Assembly (NCBI GenBank): GCA_024529925.1
Contig: JAFEUB010000776.1
Location: 434,001-498,000 of the forward strand
DNA from: Ophthalmolycus amberensis
Lineage: Eukaryota; Chordata; Actinopteri; Perciformes; Zoarcidae
Length of the DNA: 64,000 bases
Direction of reading: 5' to 3'
Shown piece after piece: positions 39,401 through 52,219 of the stretch. Below the pieces are notes generated by a model, which worked only from the letters and a program-made list of their open reading frames with translations, did no database searches and was not told where the DNA came from. Made by a program: the position numbers and the translations under genes. Numbering within the stretch: the stretch's first letter is position 1; every line of letters starts with the position of its first letter.

Positions 39401-41066
39401 GGTTGACACTGTGGAAAGTTGATGAATCAGACTGCATGGGACAGTCTGGCATTTGAGTGAATCTGATGTGGTTAATATGATGCCTGCTGACAGCGCTGTG
39501 GAAATTGTTCACAGTGGGGAGGAGCTACACTTTGGCCCAGCTGCCCTCACTCACTCTGCTGCTAGTGTATCAGCATAGGGGAAGCATGTGTGTGTGTGTG
39601 CATCCACATTTGTTTCCTGGGGGTCAAAGGTCAGCAGAATAAGGCGCCTTCCTTTTTTTCTGCCTACACTTATCATCCTGTCTCAAACAGCTATTCCTTC
39701 AAGAGTTCACATCACAATGACAGTGATAGCTTTGAGCTTCCCTGGACGAATTAAAGTGATACTCACATCCACCTCTCATCATGGCTTACAGGAAACAAAG
39801 TAGGACTTTGTTTTCTTCATTGCCATAAAAAAATCGTGATTATTTAAATATAGTGGTTTAGGGTTTTTTTAGGCCAGAAGAGTCACCAAAAGACCCTTTG
39901 AACTGTAACTATTGAATTTAAATTGAATTAAAGAAACACACAATTAGAGGTATTACATACTGAATAGATTCATTCTCAAATGACAACAGTGGAAACATTA
40001 TTAGGACAATGCATTTTTAAATATAGTTTTTGTGGGCATTTCTATGCCTTTAATATATATTTGACAGTGGAGCAAGGACAGAAAATAAGGAGGAATCACA
40101 AAGGTCCCAAGATGGTCTCAAACTGGGATATTGTGGATAATAATTAGTACTTTAAACTCATATAAGCTACCAGGGGGGTCTTTGAGACCCATGATTCAAA
40201 ATTATAAATATCATTTTTTTTTTACAGTTACATTATTCAACTGTGTAACTTTTTCTATTGAGATGAGAATGTTTGTAGGTTTTTGCACCATTAATGAATC
40301 TGTGTGCTGTGGTTCTGCTCATATTTGTGCATGCATGAACATTTCTGTGCAACTTCAAATATGCACACACACACACCGAGATATTTCTACATGTCAGTCT
40401 GTGTGTGCATGTGGGTGCTGTGCATACTCAAACTGTGGATTTCTCTGTGCGTGTGTAAAAAACATATGGTGAGTCAGTGTGTGGGAGCTAAGCGCCAGTG
40501 TGCCTGTAGGAGGAGGGAGAGCTGTTTGGTGGTGATGAAGAGGAAAGAGGATTCAGGTTGTGCACCAATAGGTGGCACTCTACCCTTTTGTGATTGGCTA
40601 CGGTGGCCAAAGTCAGGTCTGGAAGCACATGTGTTTGCATCCCAACGGAACAGGAAGTTGGATGATACAGCTACCTTTTGTTCAGGCCTCTGGTTATTTC
40701 TGCTGCTGGCTGCTCTTAGTGTAGAGGAATAAAAGCAGAGTGACTTGGGGGAGGGGGTGGAGGTTACACCACTCTTGGTGATTGAATGGAGAGTTATCAC
40801 TGATGGGGTTAGAAGCTCACTTTCCTTTAGGAATTTATTTACAATGCATGCCTTTATGTGTACCATTACGTGATTTAAGTAAAAATAACCCCAAAAAACA
40901 AAAAAACATTGAATGACTGGTTTCATGATTTGGAAATGTACTTCATGTATATCTGTTCAGGTTTATATATAGGCTGCATTATGTGTCACTGAATGCCAAC
41001 CAACACACAGTGTCGTAATCTGTAGTTGACTGTAGTATAACCCATTCAGAGTACAACACATTGAGC

Positions 41067-41069
<3 letters not shown>

Positions 41070-41105
<36 letters not shown>
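41070..41105. repeat. (AT)18 microsatellite
   Basis: Perfect AT run; intergenic. Confidence 0.97.
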
Positions 41106-41108
<3 letters not shown>

Positions 41109-44100
41109 AATGTGTGAGTCACTGACTAAAACAACATCCCTATAGTTGTCTCCTGACGTCTCATATAACATCATTACTATCATCACCGGGAGCGGTAAAG
41201 GACTCACATACAGTAGCATTCATGTGTGAAATGAGAATTATTGGCTTCATATCGTGTGATTCAAAGTAAAACATGGAACTGGTTTGATTAAACCATTGTG
41301 ATCTTCTACATAAGGATAGACTGCAATGATTCAAAAATGTAATTTACATGTCCTAGAGTGGAAATTGTGGCTATGATGATTAGAAAATGTCCAGCTAAGA
41401 GACTGCATTTTCAGTCTTACAACAAAGATTGTATTTTCAAAATAAGCAGAGCCTCAAATGTTACTTTTAAATTCTATATCACAGTGGCATTTTTATACAA
41501 AGTGGAAGAGAGAAATGCATGTGTTTATATACATAACCTGGCTTTATTGAACATAGTAATATACAATCATGTGGGGAAAGTGAGCAGGGTTTTACCTATT
41601 AACAGGGGACAAGAGACCTGGAAATGCAAATATTATTTACTGTTGCAGTAAAAACAGGCCTTCCTGATGACAATTACAACTAATATAGAGAAATGTGTAC
41701 AAGGAGAAAGTGTGGATGAACTAAACAGCTTGAAAAACAAAAGTTGGTTGTCTTGTCATTCAAACCAGTACAAATGTTAACGCAGTGCAGCTGATCACCA
41801 AGCAGGGTCAATTAGTTGGAATACAAATAGCAACCTACATAAATACTTAATCATATTCACAAAATATACAGATACAAATAATGATGTAGAGCATTCATTG
41901 TCTTCTAAATTGTATCCACAATTTCTAGGCAAATGACTTATGAAGTGTAAAAATGAAAAAAGAAAAGAGATTAACGCTGACGAAATGAAACAATCAATAA
42001 AGCCCATGCCTGTGGAATGAAATGAAATGACTAAAGGGCAGTTCATGGCCGCAGTCACCATAGCAATATATTTCTATATTCTATGGAGTTTACAACCTTC
42101 TACATTCAGCAACCCTAACAAGGACATAAAGGGTCAGAGGCCATGCAAGTGCGGTTCTCGCCGTGGTGCGATGGAGCTGAGCCGCTATAGGCTGGGGTCA
42201 GAGGGCAGATCAATAGTGTCACTGATAAAAGCTAACGAGCTCAATCAAATGAAAAAAAAAAGCACACTCAGTCACGTGCGCACACATCCATACACACCAG
42301 CCCATTGTAGCTTATTTCTGTTGGACTATTCCACTGAAGTTTACTCTGCAGGAAAACCGCTGGAGGTGGGAGGTCGTTGGTGTTCTGAGACTCCATTGGG
42401 TTTGAGCCAGCAGTTCTCTAGCAGTCTTAGTTCACTGGCAGTCAGGTTTTCCCGCAAAAGTGCCTGACCTACAGGGCAAAAAGGGGCTGAAATGCCCCGT
42501 CTCATCGGCCTCTGCCTCAAAAACAGAAGGGAGGAAGAGGGTGATGAATGAAGTAGAGAAAGAGGGAGGGTGCAAAGATACCGTAGTTCATACAGTCTGA
42601 CACCACTGTTTTCTTAGTCCTCAGGGGTACAAAGAAAAAAGAACATGCAACAACAGGCCTTTGAATAAAGAAATCCTTTGCACCCCATAATTGACACTGG
42701 AGACGTGAGTTCGTGTCCTGTCACAAGTTTTCCTTTTTATGTTCTAGTAGCCTAACCCATAACCCTACCTCAGTCATATCATAGTTGTAATTCATGGATA
42801 TTGTAGAAAGCAATAATTAAAAATCCTTGGCACCGGATGTAATCCGAGGTGTTGTAGAATTGTCCAATAAGTTCTGGTGATAGAGTTGCTTGTTTGCAAC
42901 CAGTTCATGAAAGACTTCAGAATATGGTATTAAGCAATGGATCCAAACCGTGGGGGTCCAACCAGAGTCTATATTGCATTGTTATAGCATTGCATATATG
43001 TATTCTATGTTAATGGTGAAACACTTGAATCATGCATTATCTATTTATGCTATCAGTATTGTTGAACTGAGCTCCACCATTCTGGTCTCGTCACAAGTCA
43101 GAGGGCTCACAGGAAATATACATAATTACATCAAATGAAGAGTTTTCCTTCCAAACCCGAATAAAACCCCAAACCATAACACAATATTAAAGAACCAGGA
43201 CGTCATGTTGCTTTTGTTCAATACATTCTATAGATAGGTCCCTCAGTATGAGCAAGATCGATTAAGAACACATGGGTCATTTCCCCCTATTGTACAGCTT
43301 TATTTAACATTTTTCATCAAAATCTAACACCCACTAAAGAACCAGAGGAAGTGTACAGTCTTCAACTGTACTGTCATCTTTTGGCACCGTGTGCAGTTTG
43401 TTTTTTTCCTCTTTCAAAAGGTGCCTGTGTTAATAAGAGACACCTTCAATGAGAACATCCTCACGGATGATGATGTCATGAGGAAGCAAACACACATCAG
43501 TTGATATTTAGACACCACGTGGCTTAAACATGTTACAATATCTACTTAATTAGAAGCTCTGCATAATAATATGCAAATCCACACAAGTGTTCATTGAAAT
43601 CATATTCATGAAAATGTTTTGGTCTTTCGTATAATTGATGATGATAGGTTTAGGTGTCTATCTTTTGCTGCTTTTTTAAAAGAAGCCTGTGCTGTCGTCG
43701 CAAAAAAGAATTGGCAACCAGTGTAAGCATCCTTTAACATTAAACCGCGACAATAAGTATAAACAATATAAAAGAACAATGATGTTAAAGCACTAAATAT
43801 TCTCTGGGAAAAGACGGGTTTGTTGCCAGGATACAGGCTACTGTATGAGACGCTAGCAATGATATGTAATAGTAGGTTATCTGTATGTTGCTTCTTTTTT
43901 TTTTTCGCAGTTACCATCCAAAGTGTTAGCATCCATTGTTGCACTGAAGAGTCTTGCATGTCATACATTTGCTCTTTCATGAAATGTCTGTTTTGGGTGT
44001 GTTCCTCACTTGTTCCTACTGTGTTCATACCAGATGGATTACAGATTTGAGCTTTTACTTTGTGATGGTCATTCAATCATATATCATATATAATAATATT

Positions 44101-45592
44101 TCAAAGTTTATTCCTGTCTAAAGGAAATGTTTCTGCATGTGGCAGTTATTATTCAACCAGGCCTATGTATCTGTAGAACACACCTTAAAAACACTTTGGA
44201 AGATTTCGCCTCACATCCTCTGTACTCCACCAGTGGAGGCAAATTAAGCCAATGTACCAAAAAATAGCGGGTGTTGTGGGGAAAGAAAATAAAGAGTGGA
44301 AAGAAGAGCTGGGAGTTCAGCCAGTCACATTGGATTCAGTCAGGACAAAGGGTAGACTCATTCCCTCAAATTTGTTCTAAATATCATAGAAGGGACTGTG
44401 TCATTTCAAACAAACATGCAAAATCACTATGTGTGGAACTGCATGCATGTTGCACGCATAAAGATATAAATACATACAAAAAAGTAGTGTCTCTGCCTCT
44501 GGTTCTGCAGCCTAGCTAGCTTAGCCGTTGCATCCTGCCCCACCCACTCAAGACAGAGAATACAGGACAGACACTGAAAAAGTGTCTTACAACTTTTTTT
44601 AAATATTGGGGAAAATAAATAATGAACTGAAAGACACAGATAGAGATTTTGTGCCTGTTTGAAATGATTCCAGAGCCTGGGGCCCACAGGATGTGAGCTC
44701 CCAGGTCAAGTTGGCAATAGGAGCTGGTACATGTGCTCTCAAAACACTCGCTTTCCAGGGAGGTACTTATGCACTGAGGCGGCATAAAACAGTGCTTGGC
44801 AAGCGTCTGTCATCTATTTATTGTGTATATGTGTACGTGTGTCTGTCTGTATGTGTGTGTGCCTGTGCAGGTGTATGAAATGTGTGTGCACGTCTCATTT
44901 CCAGGAAGACGAACACTTGGCTTACACGGTATCCCTGTAACACAGAAAGAAGAGAAAAAGGTAGAATTAGCGGAGAGAATTGCACTTGTGTAAAGTGTGT
45001 GAGTGTGAGAGACGGGGAGAGCAAGAGGGGCACCCTGGTCTGCTGCCAAGAGTATCTAAAGCTTTTCTCATCCAATTATGGATTTTTTTATTTGATCATA
45101 TTCAAATATATACAAATAAATGCATACACCTCCACACACACCTACTCCATCTCACATGCGTCCACATCAGCCTGTACAACGCACATTGGTATGATGTAAC
45201 AGCATTCACCGGATCAGTCTTGCTGTGAAGCTTGGCATCCGTGCGAGGCTGAATTTAAAATCTGAATTTATTCAGTCCCTCGCTGCCAATGTTGTTCAGA
45301 AAGACCTTGTGAAACCCGTCTAGGAACCTCTGCCAGGTAGTTCACACCTCCACCTCCTCCGCCTGATGTGCTAAAGCAGGAGACACTTTTGACAGCACTG
45401 AGAGCCATTTTCAGCCAGAGAACTTATATGGCTGCTGGCAATAAAAGCCAAACTTTTTGTGTTGGTCGGTAGGTAGGTGAGGAGGCACTAGTAGAATAGC
45501 TACTGTGTCCATGTGCTTTAAATGACTTAGCTAATGAAAACAATTGCTAAACTGTTTGCAGTATGCAAATATATGCTTGTATGTGTAGCTAT

Positions 45593-45833
45593 ATGTGACT
45601 GTGGGATAGTGTGAATCTTTAAGTTAAATAATAAGTCGCCTGGCCATATGCTCAATAGAATACATATTGTATATGATTTATGTAGTGTTGTTTATGAGCT
45701 ACACCATTCGTGGTTATAGTTGTTGCAGTAATGACAGTCTGCTGTGTTTCGGGTTGTTATGAGAAGAAGAGGAGTTGAAGTTGTTATGTGCGGCAGAATT
45801 GAAGCTGCTCTCCGCAGGTTATTGGACATGACA
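45593..45833 (+). mobile_element. candidate 5' LTR of the gypsy remnant
   Basis: This segment starts TGTGACTGTGGGATAGTG and ends GGACATGACA immediately before the putative primer-binding site. Termini TG...CA and the position fit an LTR. No matching right LTR was recognised after 47.4 kb, so the left boundary is a guess. Confidence 0.35.
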
Positions 45834-47400
45834 TTGGCGACAAGGATTGGATTTTCCATTTCCACCTGTCTCTCTGTTCCTTACCCTGCCTTGTGAGACG
45901 CTGGATCCATGGACACACTGACATGAATCGTTTGAAACATTCATTGCGGCCATCGGATTAACAGACGCCAGCAACAACCTGATGAGAGCCAAACTCATCC
46001 ACAACCTGGGAATCGAGGGACAGCTGATTTATTTTGACTCTCTAACCGGTTTTCATATACGCTGCATGTGTCATATGGCTGTCTTCACATTCCACTGCCT
46101 CGCAGATCATTATACTGCGGCGGATTGTGAGTAAGTCCACCATTGCGTAGCCAACCGCAGGGGCCTGTGTAAGTTTGGGGCACTGGAGGATGAACAGAAA
46201 AGAGACCAGCTAGCGGAACACACTAACAACCTGAAACGTGTGATGTCCCCTGATGATTTAACACAGGCTAAAATGGAAATAACATTCTCAATCTGTGGCT
46301 GGTTTGGCGTTGCAACTAGCAACCTCCAGCCCCTCCTTCTCCCAGGCCGTGCTACCGACAAAGGTCACATAAGCATTGTGAAAGAAGGGGCTCAATGTGG
46401 TGGCCAGGTATTGGTAAAGATGGCACAGCCTGCATTGTCAGAGGGAAGACTTGCCAGCCGCCGCTGCCAACCTCTGCGGCCTTTGCAGTAGCCACCCAAG
46501 CCTTGGGAACACATCCAGGTGGACATCTACAGGGAGCTCCATGGCATCCCACAGCATTAGCACTTCCTGGTGGTAACCTACAACCTCCATTCAAAGTGGC
46601 AACAGGGTCCGTTACAGCTCAGGTGGTCACAGACTTCCTTGGCTGTCTGTTTTCCGGTGGGGCATCCCTAACATCATCTCTACGGATAACGGCCAGGAGT
46701 TTGTCTCTGCAGAGTTTAAAACCTTTGTGAAGGACCAGGGACTCCATCACATCCGCAGAGCTGTCTACCACCTGGAGGCAAATGAGGCGAGGTTCGACCA
46801 GGCATTTAAAAAACTGTGCCAGAGTGCACTTGGCAGATGACCTTCCTTTTTCAGCTGCACTGCTCCGGACCCTGCCACACTACCGGGCAACACCACACTC
46901 CACTATGGGCAGCTCCTAAGCCCTTCTAATGATGGGGCGTGAGCTGGAGCTTCCTCTTGGTGCACCACCAGCAGCGCATCAACAGAGTGGCAAGGTTTCA
47001 GACCATCAAAGTCACATGAAACAGCAGTTTGACAAGAGACACATGTCACCAACCAGCTAGGGCCAGCCGCCTTTTGCTTGTTCGACAGATCTCGGTGGCA
47101 TGCAAGCCACTGTATACTGGCTAAGGAAAGTGGCACCGAGATCCATCATAGACCCATAAACTGATGCAGACTTAATTTCCCTGCTGAGCAGCTGCAGGCT
47201 CCAGTTGGGCAGTCACTGTAGACAGCAACCTGAACCCCTGGCTAAACCAGAAGCCCACCTGGCCTGAGTCTGGGCCAGGCAAAGTTACCTTAAACACTAT
47301 GTTACGGACTTTTGTCTTCCTAAAGTGTTCAGACCATAGTCGGTCCCTTGGCAGAATAATCCACACGGCTATGCTGGTAACTGGCAGTCTACCAACTTTA
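45834..47400 (+). mobile_element. degraded Ty3/gypsy retrotransposon (gag and integrase remnants)
   Basis: Reading rightwards, TTGGCGACAAGGATTGG at 45834 looks like a primer-binding site. Next come gag-like segments: MRAKLIHNLGIEGQLIYF near 45981 and CKFGALEDEQKRDQLAEHT near 46169. Then WWPGIGKD (46397) and an integrase core with HIQVDI, a STDNGQEF-type motif in a shifted frame and EANE, which would be the D,D,E residues. The frame is broken by several shifts and stops. Gag is followed almost directly by integrase, so protease, reverse transcriptase and RNase H are deleted. It cannot be functional. Confidence 0.85.
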
Positions 47401-50400
47401 CCTCGTTAGGTTGCAAGTAAACGTGCAAGCATAAGCATACTGAGTTGTTTTCATATGAGGGGAAGCATGGAAAAGCTATATTTCAGTGTGATGGTGCTAA
47501 ACATAAGCAATAATGCAGAACATGGTGTCCCTGGCATGCATACGATAATAATACACCGCTATAACTGGAGGCAAACAATTCCACACAGTATATTTATACA
47601 AGACAAAAGGGATAAAATCAAAAACTACAGTTTGACAAAAGGTCAAGCTGTAGTTATACGTGGTTAGATGTCACCACTGAGAGTTAACTAGTGACACAGT
47701 TTGAAACGAAATGTTGATGTCGCTATCTGCAGTTAAATTTATGTTACTGAACATACTGATTTTAACAACTGTTGTCGACAAAGTTTTAACAATTTCATAC
47801 TCGCCAGCCAATCAGCAAAATTGTATGATAACTATATTGTTAATAATGTATTATAATTAGTTATATATAATAAGTATATTGTTTGTATTTGTCCATTCTG
47901 TACAATAGGCAATCTTAACTGTTGACAGGCTATCACATATCAGTTACTTTGTAGTAAGAACCAGCCTCATTAGCAAGTAATAACTCATAATTGTATCCAC
48001 TGTCACCTAAAATGTGCAAGCAATGTTCAGTGTCAGTGTCTTGCGATAGCCTACACTGACAGGTCACTGACAGACTCATGTTGGTTCTTGCAGAAACTGA
48101 ACTTTTGACCTTTTGGTGATGGGACCATTTCTCTTCAGACGGACTGCCCTGCTGCAGTAACTGTATTTGCCAAAGTAACCAGATGGCCAATATGCATCTA
48201 TACAGTCTAGTAAAGTAGATAGATAGACGAGACACATTTGCAAAGTCCTATGGAGACCAGATTCTGCTTTGCACGGAAATGACTGGATGATTAATGCTGA
48301 GTAGATGAGATAGAGGGACACCATCTCTGCTCATCCTGTCTTATCAAAGAGGAAGCATGGAACAGGCACTTCACCATGGGAGAGGGAGAGAGAGAGAGAG
48401 AGAGAGAGAAGTGGTTGGGGAGTATAGCGGCAGGGAGGGGGTAGCAGAGAGAGGGAGAGTGTGTGTCTGAAAGAGTGACACTGAGATAAAGTGAGAAATA
48501 GAGAAAGCAATTGAGTGTGAGGGATGGTAGACAAGAGAGAAAGCCTGTATTTGTGGAGTGAAAGTAGGGGCAGAGATCAATTTGCTTGTGTGATAATTTA
48601 TCTTATGAGGAATTGTGAATGTTCACATTTCAACGCTTGAGTGGGCACACAGACGTCCATGTAAACACAGGTAGATGTGTGAGAAATGTGCACACGCAAA
48701 CACTCAAACTAGGTGACAAAAGCAGATGTAGCAATTCCCTCGAGAAATATGATAGATAGGGGAAGGCTGTTTATATTGGTCTTCTTCGCTCCCTGTCTGA
48801 GTGGCCTGTAATTGAATGATCATTACACCAAAGTTATGGCTACTGCCCCGCAGTCGAAAATAGGGATTGAGTTGGAAACAGCATTTAGTAGTTTTGATTT
48901 ATGACCAACAATGAGGAAGCTGTTTTTCAAGCCTGGCACTCTGATGGGCAATAAAGAGGGGCAAGGCTTATCGCCTGCTGTACCCACTCTGACACACATA
49001 CACCAGTCAGCCAGCCAGCCTGCAACCAGTCAGCCAACCAGCTGGGGCCCTTCATGGAAGGAAGTGTTTTCATCAAATTTGTTTCCTTCATGTCTCGCCC
49101 TGAATGGTGCTATTCATTAAAATAGCCTCCAGTCGGTAGGCACTGCTGCCATGGCACATTTATACACTTGTCCGCCTGTATCCTCACAGAAGTAGACACA
49201 CACACGCGCACTTACAAATCCACCTGCGCACACACTTGCACAAACAAAGAGTCTTTTCTTCTGGTCCAGCTCATCTTTGCAGGAGGGCCCTCTATATTAA
49301 AAGTAAAGCTACAAAGAGATAAAGAGGTATGCTGCATGCACTGCTATCTGCTTTCAGTTGGGGCTTATGGAGCTGGATATTTATCTATCTGGAGTGAAAA
49401 GGACGGCCTGCTTACATTTAATTGATGTGATATGTGGATTACGGTGGATCTGACTGAGAATTAAGGGGTTGCTAGTGTGGGTGGTGCTGCATAGAAATAG
49501 CTATGAAATGTGAAGTGTTAACTATGGAAGTGTGAAGCATTGTACGGTGGACTGTGATTCAGCTGTGGCCCAGATCACTGAGCAGGAATGCTTTCATTTT
49601 CACCACCGCTCGCGTCTACAAAACTTTGAACAGACTCACAGTTCAGCCATATCATATGTGTGTTATTGAAATCTTAACACCCAGCCTCTCAAATTCATCT
49701 TCATTAGCCAGATCCCATTTTACCGGGCTATATGCAAATCAGGGCAAGTCATACTCCAGTCCAGAGGGTTTTGATAATGTACTTGACGCTGTTTTTGCTC
49801 ATCATCACAGGCTCACGCAACTCCCTCAACACGCAGATCACTGCTCCATTATCCACACAGATCATTCAGGGGAAGCATTGATTAGAGATCAGATATATGC
49901 TGTGCATGAACAGTATCTTAAGTCTTCTTTATAAATGTAAGTTTTTGTTATACTTATATGTGACTGATATACTTATTTGTGACGCTGGCTAGTTCCAGTA
50001 TTATCTGGTCAGTAAAGATTGACATTTTTTTTAATTATTTTGTCAAACGTCATGGTGGCGGCTAGACTGAGTTGTTGGATTCTTCCTGTCATCACTCCCC
50101 CCACTCACTGCACTTGTTCAGTCATACAGTAGATTTGAATGTATGCTGACATTCTTCTGTTTTGCACACAAGTGTTACATACTGAAACACACATGCAAAT
50201 TAGATTGCATGCTATTTCCTTATTTCTGATTCCTGTTGATTCCCAGAGCCTGAAGGCCACCCTTCTTCTGCTTTCATACAAGACGTTTGTCAGGTTCTGC
50301 TTTCTCACTTAAAGTCCTTATCAATTAATAGAAACAGTTGAGACAGTGTCACTAAGAGGGTTAGTCACACAGAACTATCCCAGTGCCTGCCAACACTGTC

Positions 50401-51754
50401 ATGTCATTTGACTTGTCTCAGTTCAGGCCTCAGAGCTGTTCCCTTTTTAGAAAAAGAGCAAGACAGGGAATGAAAGAAGCTGTGGAAAAGCCCCGGAGTT
50501 AGGAGTGGTGAAGCCCATCAATAGCATGCACATAAATGCACAACTAGGCATATGCATCTGTTTATAGCATTTGGTTGGGACAAATCAGACTCCCAAACTT
50601 GCATACACACACACACGTGTGTATGCAACCATCAGCGCTCACAGGATCCATGGAGGTGATGTATGAGAGCAACATACATCTCTTGTTGTCATCCAAACAC
50701 CACAGAGTGATTTCATTTGTTGACAGACATATTGCTTTGGCAATAACAACGCCACGAGGACTGCCATGCGTTACAACCGTGAATCATGTATATGTCTCAG
50801 TTTATCACATGCATTTAAAGACGCCACTTGCGAAAATGACATTAATGTGCCTCTACAGTCCACCCTGGCAATGACAGTAACTATCGTGTTCATTTCCAAG
50901 TGGCATTCTTTGTGTTGTGTGGTGTTTTGATTAAAGTACCAGATACCACAGCTATTATGTTTTAAAATGGTTCAGCAGCAGTAGATAGGAAACAGGCCAG
51001 TAGGGTTATGGTGTGATAGGCTTTTCTAATCACCATCTAAAACCTGTAATTACTTTTCTTGCAATCATTAAGACGATAGTTCACTGTGTATGTAAAGCAC
51101 AGACACCTACAGGCTATGAGTACTGCAGCCTATTGGCAGTGTACAGTGCCAGACACATCGAAAGCATTGAATGACAAATACACGGCCTGCCAGTTTTGCC
51201 TGGTGGTCTTATATCGCAGTTGTAAAATAACTGTTGTATTAAGAATGTGACCAACTCTTCCACTCTGCTGACACATTTGAAAAAAAGCCATATGGTAAAT
51301 AATTAGAGCTGGAAGTGTAAGAGCTTTGTGTGGCTACTGAATAATACATAAACTTAGACATTACAACCAGATTATATTGGGATAGTTCTGTGCACTGAAC
51401 CATCTGGTATGGCTTATAATGTGACTTTAAATATGGATTATTGTGCTCAGAATAAACACATACATAGACTCAATGTGCAATCTACTATACAGTGTGTTGA
51501 TGTGGTGCTTTTGACCAAAGGTACAAACTGCAACATCATATAGACACTGATAACTTACTGCATGCCTACCTTTCTGTGGACATATCTCTATTCTTATGCT
51601 AAATAATAAGACAATAACAAATTGCAAGATCCAACAAGTTTGATGAAGTCAAACAGCTGAAGAGCATAATGCACCAACTGCGAAAACTGACAAATAATCG
51701 TCTTGAAAACATTTTCAAAAGTTAAAACAGGCCATGTGTTTTTTGCGGTTGGTC
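47401..51754. other. intergenic, downstream of gabra6
   Basis: Purine-rich (GAGA) sequence at 48.38-48.57 kb and CAGTCAGCCAGCCAGCC-type short repeats near 49.0 kb. No gene is recognised. Confidence 0.6.
48380..48410. repeat. (GA)n microsatellite
   Basis: GA run within a longer purine-rich stretch that extends to about 48565. Confidence 0.95.
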
Positions 51755-51760
51755 TTTATT
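51755..51760 (-). terminator. gabra6: candidate gabra6 polyadenylation signal
   Basis: A canonical AATAAA on the minus strand lies about 200 nt after the gabra6 stop codon. It is the first I noticed downstream. Cleavage-site context was not otherwise informative. Confidence 0.4.
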
Positions 51761-51958
51761 CATTTTTTAATGAATATAAAAAAATATGTTCACAATTAGA
51801 AGTTGAAAGTAAACTTGTTCACGTGTCCTACCAATCTCATCAATGCACACACAAATACAGAACTTGTGCGTATGTTTGCGGTTGAGCGAGATTTATCCAA
51901 ACAAATTATTTTCAGATGAGGAGGTGCTGGAATTGTTCGTAACAAACATGCCATCTAC

Positions 51959-52219
51959 TCACCTGGACATCTCCATCGTGTCCTTAGTGAGATAGACAAT
52001 CCAGTAAACCAGGTTGAAGGCGCCAAACGAAAGTGGGAAGAGGATGCGGGAATATTTGTCGATGATGCTGGTGCCCGTCAGGACATTGTTGTCTGGCACA
52101 GCTGAACCCTGCTGCAGGAAGGCTTGGGCATTGACAGGTGGGTTGGGAAATGTTTTGGCAGGGCGGTCAAACAGCGGGGCAGAGTTCATCCTCTTCTTTA
52201 GCACACTGCTGGCATCCAC
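51959..52219 (-). CDS. gabra6: gabra6 terminal exon (M3-M4 loop, M4, stop)
   Basis: The exon is 87 codons including TGA at 51961-51959. The acceptor is CCCTCTCCAAG. It opens VDASSVLKKRMNSAPLF, which aligns with the LKKR segment of the alpha-6 loop, and then encodes TSIIDKYSRILFPLSFGAFN and the M4 helix NLVYWIVYLTKDTMEMSR. The last sense codon and the stop lie inside a perfect donor consensus (AG|GTGAGTAG), so a further spliced C-terminus is formally possible; the stop-terminated form agrees in length with known alpha-6 proteins. Confidence 0.93.
   Translation of the reverse strand: MDASSVLKKRMNSAPLFDRPAKTFPNPPVNAQAFLQQGSAVPDNNVLTGTSIIDKYSRILFPLSFGAFNLVYWIVYLTKDTMEMSR

Larger units (their letters stand above)
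34745..45592. other. intergenic, nothing coding seen
   Basis: Contains the CT and AT microsatellites. Several ORFs of 100-156 codons at 40.3-40.9, 42.0-42.5 and 43.6-44.1 kb lack family motifs, splice context or homology I can recognise. A palindromic X-box-like GTTACCATGGTAAT lies at 34749-34762. Confidence 0.6.

Noticed and set aside
40304..40926. ORFs of 142 (+) and 150 (-) codons on opposite strands
   Set aside because: They overlap each other, show no recognisable motif and have no splice or promoter context.
42027..42467. 146-codon plus-strand ORF
   Set aside because: There is no recognisable domain, and the cluster has no known gene here; the internal segment may be conserved non-coding but I cannot show it.
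43606..44076. 156-codon minus-strand ORF
   Set aside because: The translation contains a homopolymer Lys run from a T-rich tract and no family features; probably chance.
49554..49934. 126-codon plus-strand ORF
   Set aside because: I recognise no family or splice context; composition is like the surrounding intergenic DNA.
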